From NCBI RefSeq assembly GCF_001269385.1, contig NZ_CXOO01000023.1, forward strand, positions 20,722-84,721: DNA of 64,000 bases, read 5' to 3'. The position numbers were made by a program, and so were the translations under genes. This stretch comes from Limnohabitans sp. DM1. GTDB taxonomy: Bacteria > Pseudomonadota > Gammaproteobacteria > Burkholderiales > Burkholderiaceae_C. Numbering within the stretch: position 1 is the first letter of the stretch; the number at the start of each line of letters is the position of its first letter. The notes beneath the pieces are model-generated. The model did not search any database. It was not told the DNA's origin and saw only the letters and a program-made list of their open reading frames with translations. This document shows positions 10,128 to 18,559 of this stretch, in pieces.

Positions 10128-11356
10128 TCGGGCCCTTGATCGTTTTCAACGACATGCAGGCGGCGTGCGCTCAAGGCGATGGTGGAGCCTTGCAGCACCA
10201 ATGAAGTCAGCACCACGACGAAGGCCACATTGAAGTAGATGCGCGCGCCCTCGACCCCCGCCATGACCGGAAACACGGCCAGCACAATCGGCACCGCGCC
10301 ACGCAAACCCACCCAGGAAATGAACGCAATTTCCCGCCCGGAAAAGCGCATCGGTGCCAAGCAAACCCATACCGAGAGCGGGCGCGCCACGAACATCAAC
10401 ACCAAAGACACGCCGATCGCAGGCCACAGCGTGCGCAGCATATCGGTCGGTGTGACCAACAGACCCAACAACAAGAACATGCTCGCTTGCGACAGCCAGG
10501 CGTAACCATCCATGGCCGACAGGATGGCGCGCACCTGAAGCCGAGCGCGGTTGCCGACGACGACGCCCATGAGGTAAACCGCCAAAAACCCTGAACCGCC
10601 AAACCATGTGGTGAATGCGAACACCGTCAATCCGCCGGAGACCACCAGCAGCGCCCGGATGCCGCCACCGCCATCCACGCCACGGCCCAAGCGCTTGAGC
10701 ATTTCGGCCAATCCCCAGCCGCAACCCAGACCCAGCAAGCTGCCCCAGCCCAGTTGTTGCACCAGTGACAAGACCACGTCTTGGGCCTCCAGCGTGTGCG
10801 CAGTTCCTGAAGACAAGGCCATTGCAATGAAGGTCATCGTCAGGAATACCGCCATGGGGTCGTTCATGCCCGACTCGATTTCCAGCGTGGCCGCCACGCG
10901 CTCCTTGAGTTGCACGCCGGAGGACTTGAGCAGGGAAAACACCGCCGCCGCATCGGTTGAGCCGACGATGGCCCCCACCAGCAAGGCCAAAGGCCAGGAC
11001 AAATCCAGCAGCCAATGGGCAGCCAAGCCCGTGATGGCCGTGCACAGCAGCACGCCCAGCGTGGCCAGCCAGAGCGAGGGCCGCAATCCGGTGCGGAAAG
11101 TGCTCATCTGCGTGCGCAAGCCGCCGTCCAGCAAAATCACGGCCAGCGCCACGTTGCCCACCCAAAAGCTCAAGCGAAAGTCATCAAAAGCCAGGCCACC
11201 CGGGCCATCTTCGCCCGCCAGAATGCCGACCACCAGAAAAATCAGAAGAAAAGAAAAGCCGATGCGGGCGGAAAACACCCCGGCCAGCACACTGATGAAC
11301 ACCAGCGCCGCAGCCGCCAACAAAGGCAAAGACAAAAAATCGAGCGACAACACCAT
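10121..11356 (-). CDS. NhaP/CvrA-type potassium (sodium)/proton antiporter
   Basis: 411-residue CPA1-family antiporter with about 12 transmembrane helices. The transport-core Asn-Asp pair is in ESGMNDPMAVF, and ISWVGLRGAVPIVLA is the conserved second motif. Enterobacterial NhaP2/CvrA is longer because of a cytosolic TrkA-C domain; this protein ends soon after the membrane part, so such a domain is missing. It sits between two photosynthesis blocks but is not itself a photosynthesis gene. It converges with the AerR-like gene (seven-base 3' overlap) and starts 50 bases downstream of the bchO stop. Confidence 0.85.
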   Translation of the reverse strand: MVLSLDFLSLPLLAAAALVFISVLAGVFSARIGFSFLLIFLVVGILAGEDGPGGLAFDDFRLSFWVGNVALAVILLDGGLRTQMSTFRTGLRPSLWLATLGVLLCTAITGLAAHWLLDLSWPLALLVGAIVGSTDAAAVFSLLKSSGVQLKERVAATLEIESGMNDPMAVFLTMTFIAMALSSGTAHTLEAQDVVLSLVQQLGWGSLLGLGCGWGLAEMLKRLGRGVDGGGGIRALLVVSGGLTVFAFTTWFGGSGFLAVYLMGVVVGNRARLQVRAILSAMDGYAWLSQASMFLLLGLLVTPTDMLRTLWPAIGVSLVLMFVARPLSVWVCLAPMRFSGREIAFISWVGLRGAVPIVLAVFPVMAGVEGARIYFNVAFVVVLTSLVLQGSTIALSARRLHVVENDQGPDQ

Positions 11357-11406
11357 GCATTGAAGCTACCACAGGCTCGGCGCCGCAAAGCGCGTGTGGA
11401 TTTGCG

Positions 11407-12291
11407 TCAAATGCCGCAGCTGCGCAGGATGAATGACGCCGTGCCCGCCGGGTCCTGTTCGTGGGCCAGATGGCCCAGGCCCGCTTGAAGGTGCAGGCGC
11501 GCTTGCGGCAAGCGCTGGCAGGCGTCGTTGGCCAAAGCCGGGGGCACGGTCTTGTCTTGTGCGCCGATGTGCATGAACACCGGGTTGCGGATGTCGTGCA
11601 GGCGAGCGGCCAGGGGCTTGAGCCGCCATGCTGCCATCATCGACAACACGCCGTGCACATGGCCGGAGTCGCACAGCACGCGGGTGTACAGATCGATCCC
11701 TTGCGCATCGAGCGTGGAGCCGGTGCGTGCGATCCACTCGGCCACCGCACCGGGTTTGGCCGCCAGCTTGGCGGTGGCCCAGGCGGACAGCGGGTTGAGC
11801 GCCGCCAGTTTGGCCGCCGGGCCGAACAGCCAGGACGCCACGCCCGGCAGCGGCAACCAGGCCGGGTTCAGGCCGATCAGGGTGCTGCGCGAGGCGCTGT
11901 CAAAGTGCAGCGCCATGTGCGCGGCAATGGCCGCGCCTGCCGAGTGGCCCACGATGACCTGCGGCGTGAGATTGAGTTGCAGCATCAGTGCGCGCAAGCC
12001 CTCGGCCATGCCGGGCAGCGACAGCGCACCTTCGGGGCCCCGGCTGGTGAAGGCGTGGCCGGGCAGGTCGGGCGCCACCATGGTGAAGTGCTGGGCCAAA
12101 GTTGGCAGCAAGCCACGCCAGCTGAAGTTGCCCGATCCCGTGCCGTGCAGCAGCAGCATGCACGGGCCTTGACCCATTTGCTGCACATGCCACTGGATGC
12201 CGCCTGCTTGCACGAAGCGACTGTGCTGCGCGTGTGGCCAAGTGGCTTGGTGCTCGGTCCAAGCCATGCCGGGGTAAAAGTGTTCAAACAT
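11407..12291 (-). CDS. bchO: BchO, alpha/beta hydrolase of the magnesium chelatase operon
   Basis: 294-residue alpha/beta-hydrolase. The nucleophile elbow is GHSAG with Ser117, preceded by the oxyanion-hole segment LLLHGTGSG (about 47-55); a late histidine is in AGLGHLAHEQD. BchO is always found next to bchI/bchD. Its exact reaction is debated; it has been linked to magnesium chelatase accessory function and pigment side reactions. It follows bchD by six bases and closes the leftward bchI-bchD-bchO operon. Confidence 0.92.
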   Translation of the reverse strand: MFEHFYPGMAWTEHQATWPHAQHSRFVQAGGIQWHVQQMGQGPCMLLLHGTGSGNFSWRGLLPTLAQHFTMVAPDLPGHAFTSRGPEGALSLPGMAEGLRALMLQLNLTPQVIVGHSAGAAIAAHMALHFDSASRSTLIGLNPAWLPLPGVASWLFGPAAKLAALNPLSAWATAKLAAKPGAVAEWIARTGSTLDAQGIDLYTRVLCDSGHVHGVLSMMAAWRLKPLAARLHDIRNPVFMHIGAQDKTVPPALANDACQRLPQARLHLQAGLGHLAHEQDPAGTASFILRSCGI

Positions 12292-12297
12292 GGCGGC

Positions 12298-14187
12298 TCA
12301 AGCCTGCGGGCTGCGCACGCGTTCGATGGCGTGCGCCATGCGCTGCGACTGCACCTGCGGCATGGGCAGGTAGCTCGCGCCCATGGTGGCCGCCAGTTGC
12401 TGCGCTTGTGCGTCGGGGTGCATCGAGGTGTCGATCCACAAGGCGCGGTGGCCGCTGGCGCGCCACTGCATGCCCCAGTTTTGTGCATCGGTTTGCGCCT
12501 GGGCGCGGCCGCCCAGGCCTTGCAGCGTCACGTTGGCGCGGCCGTCGCTCAGCACAACCAAGATGGGCGTGACGCCTTGGCGCTGCAGCTGCGCCGCTTG
12601 TTCGTGCGCCATTTTGAGGGCCAGGGCCAAGGGCGTGCCGCCGCCGCCGGGCAGGCCGGTCATGGCGCGTTTGGCGCGCACCAACGAACGCGTCATGGGC
12701 AACAGCAATTGCGCTTGTGCGCCCCGAAAGGCCACGATGCACACGCTGTCGCGCCGGGCATAGGATTGCTGCAACAACAACTCGACCGCGCCTTTGGCCT
12801 CGGCCAAGCGCTGCAAAGCGGCCGAGCCCGAAGCGTCGAGCGCCAGGATCAGGCAGCTGGAGGCGCGCTCTTGGTAGCGCTGGATGTGGAAGTCTTCGGC
12901 GCGGATGGCCACGCGGCCGGTGCTGTGCGCTTGGCGCAAACGCTGTTTGGGCGCGGCGGCGCGCAAGGTGGCCAGAACATGCAGGCGCGCCTGACCGCCG
13001 GGGCGGCCCGGGCGTGGGGGCAGGGGGCGGCCGCGCTGTGAACCAGTGCGGGTTTGGCCGCTGCGGCCCGAGGTGTTGTGGCTGGCCGCGCCCTGCCGCG
13101 TCATCAGCGCGTCGAGCATGTGCGGTGGCAAGCTGGCCAGGGCGGCGGCGACCATCATCTCTTGCAGGTCTTCGGCACTCGGTTCAGTGTTCTGTTCGGC
13201 GTTCTGTTCGGGTGGTGGAGCCGTGTCCGGCTCCTTGTCTTTTTCAGCGTCGTTGTCAGGTGCTTCGCCAGAATTTTCTGGGGGTTCTGGCGGATCTGGC
13301 GGTGGTGTGGCGTCCTCCGGTGGCGCTGCTTCTGATTCTTGCGCAGTCGGCTCGGCCGGCCACTGTGTGGCGCGGGGCGCCAGCACGCAGCGCGCTGCAA
13401 AGCCCAGATCGTCGGCGTCCAGCGTGCTGCGACCGTTCAGCGCCGCATGGCCGCAGGCCACACGCAGCGCCAAGCTGGGCACGCGCAATGAGCCAATGCC
13501 CAGACCCAAAGCGGCTGCGCACAGCGCTTGCATGTGTTCGTCGCTCGCTTGCACTTGCGGCAGCTGTTCGCGGGCGCGGGCCAAAGCACCGGGGCTGAGA
13601 CGGATCTGCAGGCCGTCCGATTCGCTGTCGCCCTGCCACGCCGCGTGGATGTCGCTGGGTGAGAGTTCGTGCAGGTCCAGCCACACGCCCAGGCGCTCGG
13701 CCAGGGCCGCGCCCACGCCGGGCTCGTCGGGCAAGGATTCGTCGAGTGCCACCACGCCAAAGCGGGTGGGTGTGGGGGCTGCGTTGTGGCGGGTGGGGGG
13801 CACCTGGCCTTGTTCCAGCGCTTGCACCAAAGGCGCGAGCAGGGCGGGCGACAGGCGCTCGGCCATGGGCAGGCAGACCAAGCCTTGGTCGGCTTGTTGC
13901 AGCAAGCCCGCTTGGCTGTGCAGCTGGCCGGTTTGCAGGGTGTGGGCCAGGTCGATGCCGCCCAGCAACCGCTCGCTGTCCACCGAGCCAGGCACTTTGA
14001 CCAAGCCAATGCCCAGCCCCGCCAGCGCTTGCAGCCAGCGCTCGCGCACCGGCCCGTGCGGTGCGCGCAAGCACACACCACCAAAACCAAAGGGGTCGAG
14101 CTGCAACAGTTGCAGCGCCGTCAGCGCATCGTTCCAGCGCTCCAGCGGGTCCGAAGGCGTGGACGGTGTTGGGGCTTCGCGGGCCAT
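12298..14187 (-). CDS. bchD: Magnesium chelatase subunit D
   Basis: 629-residue BchD, the AAA+/integrin-I subunit that works with BchI and BchH to insert magnesium into protoporphyrin IX. The N-terminal AAA-like half lacks a proper Walker A, as is normal for BchD. A Pro/Glu/Asp-rich linker (about 290-345) is followed by a C-terminal von Willebrand A-type domain with the MIDAS motif DASGS and GLPGGGGTPLA. The ATG at 14187 is used; a TTG four codons upstream is also possible. The linker causes long spurious open frames on the opposite strand. Confidence 0.94.
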   Translation of the reverse strand: MAREAPTPSTPSDPLERWNDALTALQLLQLDPFGFGGVCLRAPHGPVRERWLQALAGLGIGLVKVPGSVDSERLLGGIDLAHTLQTGQLHSQAGLLQQADQGLVCLPMAERLSPALLAPLVQALEQGQVPPTRHNAAPTPTRFGVVALDESLPDEPGVGAALAERLGVWLDLHELSPSDIHAAWQGDSESDGLQIRLSPGALARAREQLPQVQASDEHMQALCAAALGLGIGSLRVPSLALRVACGHAALNGRSTLDADDLGFAARCVLAPRATQWPAEPTAQESEAAPPEDATPPPDPPEPPENSGEAPDNDAEKDKEPDTAPPPEQNAEQNTEPSAEDLQEMMVAAALASLPPHMLDALMTRQGAASHNTSGRSGQTRTGSQRGRPLPPRPGRPGGQARLHVLATLRAAAPKQRLRQAHSTGRVAIRAEDFHIQRYQERASSCLILALDASGSAALQRLAEAKGAVELLLQQSYARRDSVCIVAFRGAQAQLLLPMTRSLVRAKRAMTGLPGGGGTPLALALKMAHEQAAQLQRQGVTPILVVLSDGRANVTLQGLGGRAQAQTDAQNWGMQWRASGHRALWIDTSMHPDAQAQQLAATMGASYLPMPQVQSQRMAHAIERVRSPQA

Positions 14188-14200
14188 GCGTGCAGCCAAT

Positions 14201-15226
14201 TCAGGCGGCCAGCACTTCTTGCAAGCTGCGCTGCACGCGCGCGCCCGAGTCGGTGTCGTCCAGCGGGTTGCGGCGCAGGCGGTGGCGCAGGGCCAGCGGG
14301 GCCATGCTTTGCAGGTGCTCGGCCTTCACCGCCTTGTGGCCTTGCAGCGCGGCATAAGCGCGGGTAGCGCGCAGCAGGGTGAGTTCAGCGCGCAGGCCGT
14401 CGGTGCCCAGCTGTTGGCACAGGCGGGCGCACAGCATCAGCATGTCGTCGCTCACCTCGACCTCGTCCAACAGGTCACGCGCTTTGAGGATGCGTTTTTG
14501 CAGCTTTTGGTTGTCCTTGTGCCACAGCGCTTTGAAGGCGGCGGGGTCTTTGTCGAAGGCATCGCGGCGTTTGATGATGCTCACCCGCAAGGCCAGGTCT
14601 TGCGGCGTGCGCACCTGCACCGACAGGCCAAAACGGTCCAGCAGTTGCGGGCGCAGCTCGCCTTCTTCGGGGTTGCCGCTGCCCACCAGCACAAAGCGCG
14701 CCGGGTGGCGCACGCTCAGGCCTTCGCGCTCGACCAGGTTCTCGCCCGAGGCGGCCACGTCGATCAGCAGGTCCACCAAATGGTCGTCCAGCAGGTTGAC
14801 CTCGTCGATGTACAAAAAGCCCCGGTGCGCCTGGGCCAGCAGGCCTGGGGCGAAGGACTTCACGCCTTGCGACAGGGCTTTTTCCAAATCGAGTGCGCCG
14901 ACCACGCGGTCTTCGGTCGCACCCAAAGGCAGGTCGACCACGGCCACGGGCTGTCGCTCGGTCACGACTTTGGCTTTGGGGTCGCGGGCTTGGCAGACTG
15001 GGCAGGCCCCTGCTGGCTTGGCCGGGTCGCAGCGGTAAGGGCAGCCTTTGACCACCTGGATAGGAGGGAGCAGGTCGGCCAGAGCCCGCACAGCAGTCGA
15101 TTTGCCGGTGCCCCGGTCACCCAAGACCAGCACACCGCCAATGGACGGGTCCACCGCCACCACCTGGATGGCGAGGGTCATTTCATCTTGACCAACGATG
15201 GCCGCGAAAGGGAAGGTCAATGCCAT
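14201..15226 (-). CDS. bchI: Magnesium chelatase ATPase subunit I
   Basis: 341-residue AAA+ motor of magnesium chelatase. Walker A is GDRGTGKST (36-44) and Walker B is [29 protein letters not shown] carries sensor 1 and the arginine region. An upstream ATG pair at 15259/15256 would add 11 residues, but those codons fall inside the predicted -10 box (15260-15255), so ATG 15226 ([16 protein letters not shown]), which also fits family N-termini, is preferred. It is the first gene of bchI-bchD-bchO. A PpsR-type operator lies over the -35 box. Confidence 0.93.
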   Translation of the reverse strand: MALTFPFAAIVGQDEMTLAIQVVAVDPSIGGVLVLGDRGTGKSTAVRALADLLPPIQVVKGCPYRCDPAKPAGACPVCQARDPKAKVVTERQPVAVVDLPLGATEDRVVGALDLEKALSQGVKSFAPGLLAQAHRGFLYIDEVNLLDDHLVDLLIDVAASGENLVEREGLSVRHPARFVLVGSGNPEEGELRPQLLDRFGLSVQVRTPQDLALRVSIIKRRDAFDKDPAAFKALWHKDNQKLQKRILKARDLLDEVEVSDDMLMLCARLCQQLGTDGLRAELTLLRATRAYAALQGHKAVKAEHLQSMAPLALRHRLRRNPLDDTDSGARVQRSLQEVLAA

Positions 15227-15254
15227 GGGGCGTTCCGAAAACTGTTCTCGGCCC

Positions 15255-15295
15255 ATCATCCAAAAGACGAGTCAAAGTGTCAAGTTAAATTTACA
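15255..15295 (-). promoter_or_regulatory. Promoter of bchIDO with overlapping PpsR-type operator
   Basis: On the minus strand TGTAAATTTAACTTGACA (15295-15278) fits TGT-N12-ACA with one half-site mismatch. Its 3' half TTGACA acts as a -35 box, 17 bases before GATGAT (15260-15255). This is the same layout as at bchF. A transcript starting near 15248 would have a leader of about 22 bases to the preferred start. Confidence 0.72.
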
Positions 15296-15315
15296 CTTTA
15301 AATGGACTCTTGCGT

Positions 15316-16596
15316 TCAGCTTTTGCGTGTGGCGCTGTCCACTGGGTCAGATTCGGGTCGTGCTTCCGGCTTCAGGCCGTAACGCGCCGCCAAATCCCAA
15401 ACATGCTGCGGCAGCATGTTTTTGATGCGCGCTGGCGCCTCACGGCGCAGGTGCAAGATGGACTCGATGGCCTTCATCTCGACCCGGGCGCGCGCAAACT
15501 CCAGGCCCCGCGGGCCCACCCGCGGCATGAGCCAGTTGACCAGCGGCTTGATCCAGGCGGGCATGCGCCGCAGCGGCAGGCCGCCGGCGGCGCGCTCGGT
15601 GTTGGCCATGAAGCCGCGCACCGGGCCATCCCGTTTGCCTTGGCTGATGGGCGCGCTGGTGACCAATTGCGCCTGAATGCCGTCGAGCACCGCTTGCCCG
15701 CGTGCGTTGCGCACCAGCAACCACTGCTGGCCGTGCCCGCCCATGTAACCCACGGTGATGTCGGCCAGCACATTGGTGTAGTCCACGCAGGTGCGGCAGG
15801 TGAGTGGGAAAAAGTCGGGCGGCAGGGTGGACAGCGGCAAGTTCAAAAATGGGATCAGGCGTTGGTCGCCTTGGTCGGTGCGCACCTCGACCTTGTAATC
15901 GGCGCGGAATTCGACGTAGCTGATGTCTTGTGGGCGGTCCGAAATCAGGCCCAAAAACTGGTGGAAGTTTTCGGTGGTGGTGTTGTCCGAACACGGCGTG
16001 CCGATCACATAGAGCTGCTCCAGGCCTTGCTCGCGTTCGAGCTGCGGCTGGATGGCGCGCAGGGCGTAAATCTGGCAGGGGATGCCGATGACCGCCAAGC
16101 GCTTGTGGCCTTGGGCCAGCGCGGGCTCCACCAGGCTGAGCAGTGGCGCGTAGCCCATGCGCATGCCCCGGCACTGCGCCATGTCCTCGGCGCGGGTGAC
16201 CAGCACCGGGCGCGGGCGCCAGCGGTCGTGCGGGTCGGCGGCCATGGCGATCACGGCGTCCACCAGGCCTTGTTCGAGCAGCACCTCGGCCAGGCGGGTG
16301 GTGATGCCGGTCCACTGCGCGCCTTGGGTGGGCAGGTCCAGGCGTGCGCTCAGGATCTGTTGGTAAGGCCCAAAGAACAACTCGTCGGGCTGGGCTGGGT
16401 GCGTGGCACTGCCCTGTCGGCGCACGCGGCCGTGGACCCGCTGCTCCAAGCCCGGGTAATCGGGCTGGATGAACTGACAGGCCTGGCCGCAGCGTTTGGG
16501 GTCATCCGTGCGCGAGAGGCCGCAGTCGGTGCAGAGCTTGCGAGCGGGTGCCGCAGCAGCAGCCGTTAAGGATGAAGGCGAGCCAGTGGCTTGCAC
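15316..16596 (-). CDS. bciB: BciB-type 8-vinyl reductase (FrhB family)
   Basis: 426-residue member of the F420-reducing hydrogenase beta-subunit family, to which BciB, the ferredoxin-dependent divinyl-(proto)chlorophyllide 8-vinyl reductase, belongs. Two iron-sulfur regions are visible: CTDCGLSRTDDPKRCGQAC near residue 22 and CRTCVDYTNVLADITVGYMG in the C-terminal half. Additional cysteines are in GIPCQIY and GTPCSDN, with an FAD site expected between. It begins with GTG at 16596, 12 bases after the NnrU stop, and lies just upstream of bchI, supporting a pigment role. No Shine-Dalgarno is obvious. Another FrhB-family reductase is less likely in this position. Confidence 0.85.
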   Translation of the reverse strand: MQATGSPSSLTAAAAAPARKLCTDCGLSRTDDPKRCGQACQFIQPDYPGLEQRVHGRVRRQGSATHPAQPDELFFGPYQQILSARLDLPTQGAQWTGITTRLAEVLLEQGLVDAVIAMAADPHDRWRPRPVLVTRAEDMAQCRGMRMGYAPLLSLVEPALAQGHKRLAVIGIPCQIYALRAIQPQLEREQGLEQLYVIGTPCSDNTTTENFHQFLGLISDRPQDISYVEFRADYKVEVRTDQGDQRLIPFLNLPLSTLPPDFFPLTCRTCVDYTNVLADITVGYMGGHGQQWLLVRNARGQAVLDGIQAQLVTSAPISQGKRDGPVRGFMANTERAAGGLPLRRMPAWIKPLVNWLMPRVGPRGLEFARARVEMKAIESILHLRREAPARIKNMLPQHVWDLAARYGLKPEARPESDPVDSATRKS

Positions 16597-16608
16597 GTCA
16601 GTCGGCCA

Positions 16609-17199
16609 TCAACCAGCGCGGGTGAAAGGCATGACGCCCACCAGCCAGACGTGCAAGCCGCCCATCAGGAAAGCCGCCCAAACGCCGGTGCCCACCACCA
16701 CCGCCAGCAAAGTGCCCAGCAGCTTGCCTTCGGGCGCGGAGTGCAGGCTTTGGCGGTCCCGTTTGCGGGCGGCGCGGAACACCAGTACCGACCAGACCAG
16801 GAAACCACCGAACAAGAGCACATCGGCCAGGTTGCCGTTGGATAACAAATGCCCCAGCGCCCAGACCTTGACTGACAAGGTCATGGGGTGGCGCAGTTTG
16901 GCTTTGATCTGGTTGCCAGGCACATAGGTGGCCACCAGCAAAACCATGGCCACCCACATCAGCAAGATGGTGGCGTGTTGCATGCCGCGAGGTGGTGTCC
17001 ACAGGACCACCGGGTCCAGCCTTGCCTGGCCGTAACCTTGAACCAGCAGGTACAGGCCAAGGACCGCCACCGCTGCATAAACAGCCTTGAAGCCCAACGC
17101 ACCCCAGCGGGCCATGCCGTTTTGGCGCATCTGCGGGGCCAGGCTTTGCAGAGAGTGGATGCCTAAAAATAGTGCCAAGCCGATCAGCAGTTGCAGCAT
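16609..17199 (-). CDS. NnrU-family membrane protein
   Basis: 196-residue protein with five or six hydrophobic helices, of the NnrU family. NnrU was named from denitrification clusters, and the plant carotenoid isomerase Z-ISO is a distant relative that binds haem b. Conserved-looking histidines are in GIHSLQS (near the N-terminus), GMQHATI, LRHPMTL and LGHLLSNG. The ATG at 17199 (MLQLLIGLALFLGIHS) is chosen because the longer frame adds a polar leader before a membrane-protein start. It appears to form an operon with bciB. A PpsR-like site lies 54 bases upstream. Function here is unknown; a carotenoid or redox role is only a guess. Confidence 0.8.
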   Translation of the reverse strand: MLQLLIGLALFLGIHSLQSLAPQMRQNGMARWGALGFKAVYAAVAVLGLYLLVQGYGQARLDPVVLWTPPRGMQHATILLMWVAMVLLVATYVPGNQIKAKLRHPMTLSVKVWALGHLLSNGNLADVLLFGGFLVWSVLVFRAARKRDRQSLHSAPEGKLLGTLLAVVVGTGVWAAFLMGGLHVWLVGVMPFTRAG

Positions 17200-17252
17200 G
17201 TCTAAACCTTTGCAAGTGAGGTGTGAGTTTGAGCCGCATTCTGACACGGGCA

Positions 17253-17270
17253 TGTCCATCGCGGTTGACA
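17253..17270. promoter_or_regulatory. PpsR-like site upstream of the NnrU-bciB pair
   Basis: TGTCCATCGCGGTTGACA fits TGT-N12-ACA with one half-site mismatch. It lies between the divergent NnrU-family and HiPIP genes, so it could affect either. The TGT-N12-ACA core alone is expected by chance several times in a window this size, so support is modest. Confidence 0.5.
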
Positions 17271-17392
17271 TTCAAAAACCAGGGCTTTCCTGTGTGATTT
17301 GCTCAAGTATCCCAGGCCGCATGACAAGGTGACTGTTGTGGCGCACAATGAACTACTCAGTATTTTCTGACCATCTCTTCAAGGAGCTCCCC

Positions 17393-17719
17393 ATGTCACG
17401 TTTTTCCTCCCAGTCTTCGACTCGCCGTGTGTTCATGATGCAAGTGGCCACTGCCTCTACCGCCTTGCTGGTGATGAGCCAGGCCTCCGCTCAGGCCATG
17501 GTCGATGAAAAAGACCCGCAAGCTGTGGGCTTGGCTTACAAGGCCGACGCCAGCAAGGTCGACAAAGCCAAGAACCCCAAGTTCGCAGCCGGTTCAAACT
17601 GCGCCAACTGCGCCCTGTTCCAGGCCAAGGCCGGTGCTGCCGCCGGTGGCTGCCCCTTGTTTGCAAGCAAGCAAGTGGCCGCCAAGGGCTGGTGCTCTGC
17701 TTGGGCCAAAAAGGCTTAA
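17393..17719 (+). CDS. High-potential iron-sulfur protein (HiPIP)
   Basis: 108-residue precursor of a periplasmic HiPIP, the soluble electron carrier between the bc1 complex and the photosynthetic reaction centre in many betaproteobacteria. A twin-arginine-type leader (TRRVFMMQVATASTALL) ends near residue 35. The four cluster cysteines are Cys70, Cys73, Cys87 and Cys101, in the HiPIP pattern C-x2-C...GGCPLF...GWCSAW. The ATG at 17393 has AAGGAG eight bases upstream; a longer in-frame extension is not needed. It is monocistronic, followed by a good terminator, and lies between the photosynthesis and ccm blocks. Confidence 0.93.
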   Translation: MSRFSSQSSTRRVFMMQVATASTALLVMSQASAQAMVDEKDPQAVGLAYKADASKVDKAKNPKFAAGSNCANCALFQAKAGAAAGGCPLFASKQVAAKGWCSAWAKKA

Positions 17720-17734
17720 TGTCCAGTCGATCCC

Positions 17735-17786
17735 AGCGGGGTTCACCCCGCTGAGACCCCCAAAACCGCCGTCGGGCGGTTTTTTT
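17735..17786 (+). terminator. Rho-independent terminator after the HiPIP gene
   Basis: CCGCC-GTCG-GGCGG followed by seven T (17766-17786) is a textbook terminator. A second hairpin, AGCGGGG-TTCA-CCCCGCT (17735-17752), sits just before it. Confidence 0.88.
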
Positions 17787-17860
17787 GCGCCCATTTCCGA
17801 CCCCAAACTCAGGGCATACCCTGATTTACCAGTCTGAATCAAGGCTTTGAACACACAAAG

Positions 17861-17878
17861 TGTCAATCCATCGTTACA
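17861..17878. promoter_or_regulatory. PpsR-type operator upstream of ccmA
   Basis: TGTCAATCCATCGTTACA fits TGT-N12-ACA with one half-site mismatch (TTACA for TGACA), the same variant as at bchI. It ends 36 bases before the ccmA start. No strong -10 was found on either strand, so the promoter itself is unresolved. Confidence 0.6.
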
Positions 17879-17914
17879 CTTTGCCTTGTCTTCAACCGAC
17901 CGGAAAGCCCTTTT

Positions 17915-18559
17915 ATGGCGTCTTGGGTGCTCACAGCGATGGACCTGGCCTGCCAAAAGGCCCAGCGGACCTTGTTCGAGGGCGTGAGCTTTTCCGTGCC
18001 CGAAGGCAGCTGGTTGCACATCGAAGGCGGCAACGGCTGCGGCAAGACCAGTTTGCTGCGCATCCTGTGCGGCCTGTCCCCGGCGGCACGCGGCCAGGTG
18101 CTGTGGCCTTCTTCTTCTTCTTCTTCTTCTTCTTCTTCTTCGCTTTCGCGCCCCGATCGTTCGGTGCTGCATTACATCGGCCACGCGCTGGGCCTCAAGC
18201 CTGAACTAACCGCTTGTGAAAACCTGTGCGCCGATGCCGAGGTCAGCGGCTTGGCGCTCAGCCGCGAGCACGCCGTGCAAGCGCTGGCCGCGCAGGGTCT
18301 GCAAAGCCGGGCGCATTTGCCTGTGCGGGTCTTGTCGCAAGGCCAGCGGCAAGGCGTGGCCTTGGCGCGTTTGCGCACCAGCCCGGCGCGGCTTTGGATT
18401 CTGGACGAGCCCCTGGTGGGCCTGGACGTGCAGGCCACCGCCACGGCCCGCGCCTTGCTGCAGTCGCATGTGGATGCGGGTGGCGCTGTGGTCATGACCA
18501 GCCACCACGACGTGGGCCTGCAAGGCCTGGGTGCACGCTTGCAGTTGGGCCGCGCATGA
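17915..18559 (+). CDS. ccmA: Cytochrome c maturation ABC transporter ATPase CcmA
   Basis: 214-residue ATPase that drives release of holo-CcmE from the CcmBC complex. Walker A is GGNGCGKTSL (about 39-48), the signature is LSQGQRQGVALAR, Walker B is LWILDEPLVGLD and the switch histidine is in MTSHHD. A run of 11 serines encoded by a TCT microsatellite sits between Walker A and the signature, replacing a less repetitive segment of other CcmA proteins. First gene of ccmABCDEFGHI; overlaps ccmB by ATGA. Confidence 0.93.
   Translation: MASWVLTAMDLACQKAQRTLFEGVSFSVPEGSWLHIEGGNGCGKTSLLRILCGLSPAARGQVLWPSSSSSSSSSSSLSRPDRSVLHYIGHALGLKPELTACENLCADAEVSGLALSREHAVQALAAQGLQSRAHLPVRVLSQGQRQGVALARLRTSPARLWILDEPLVGLDVQATATARALLQSHVDAGGAVVMTSHHDVGLQGLGARLQLGRA
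18110..18139 (+). repeat. TCT trinucleotide microsatellite inside ccmA
   Basis: Ten consecutive TCT codons plus a TCG encode an 11-serine run. Slippage by whole units would change the tract length without shifting the frame. Confidence 0.97.

Noticed and set aside
13046..15301. 751-codon open frame on the plus strand opposite bchD and bchI
   Set aside because: It is antisense to two confident genes with clear motifs; low-complexity Ser/Arg content is a GC-rich shadow effect.
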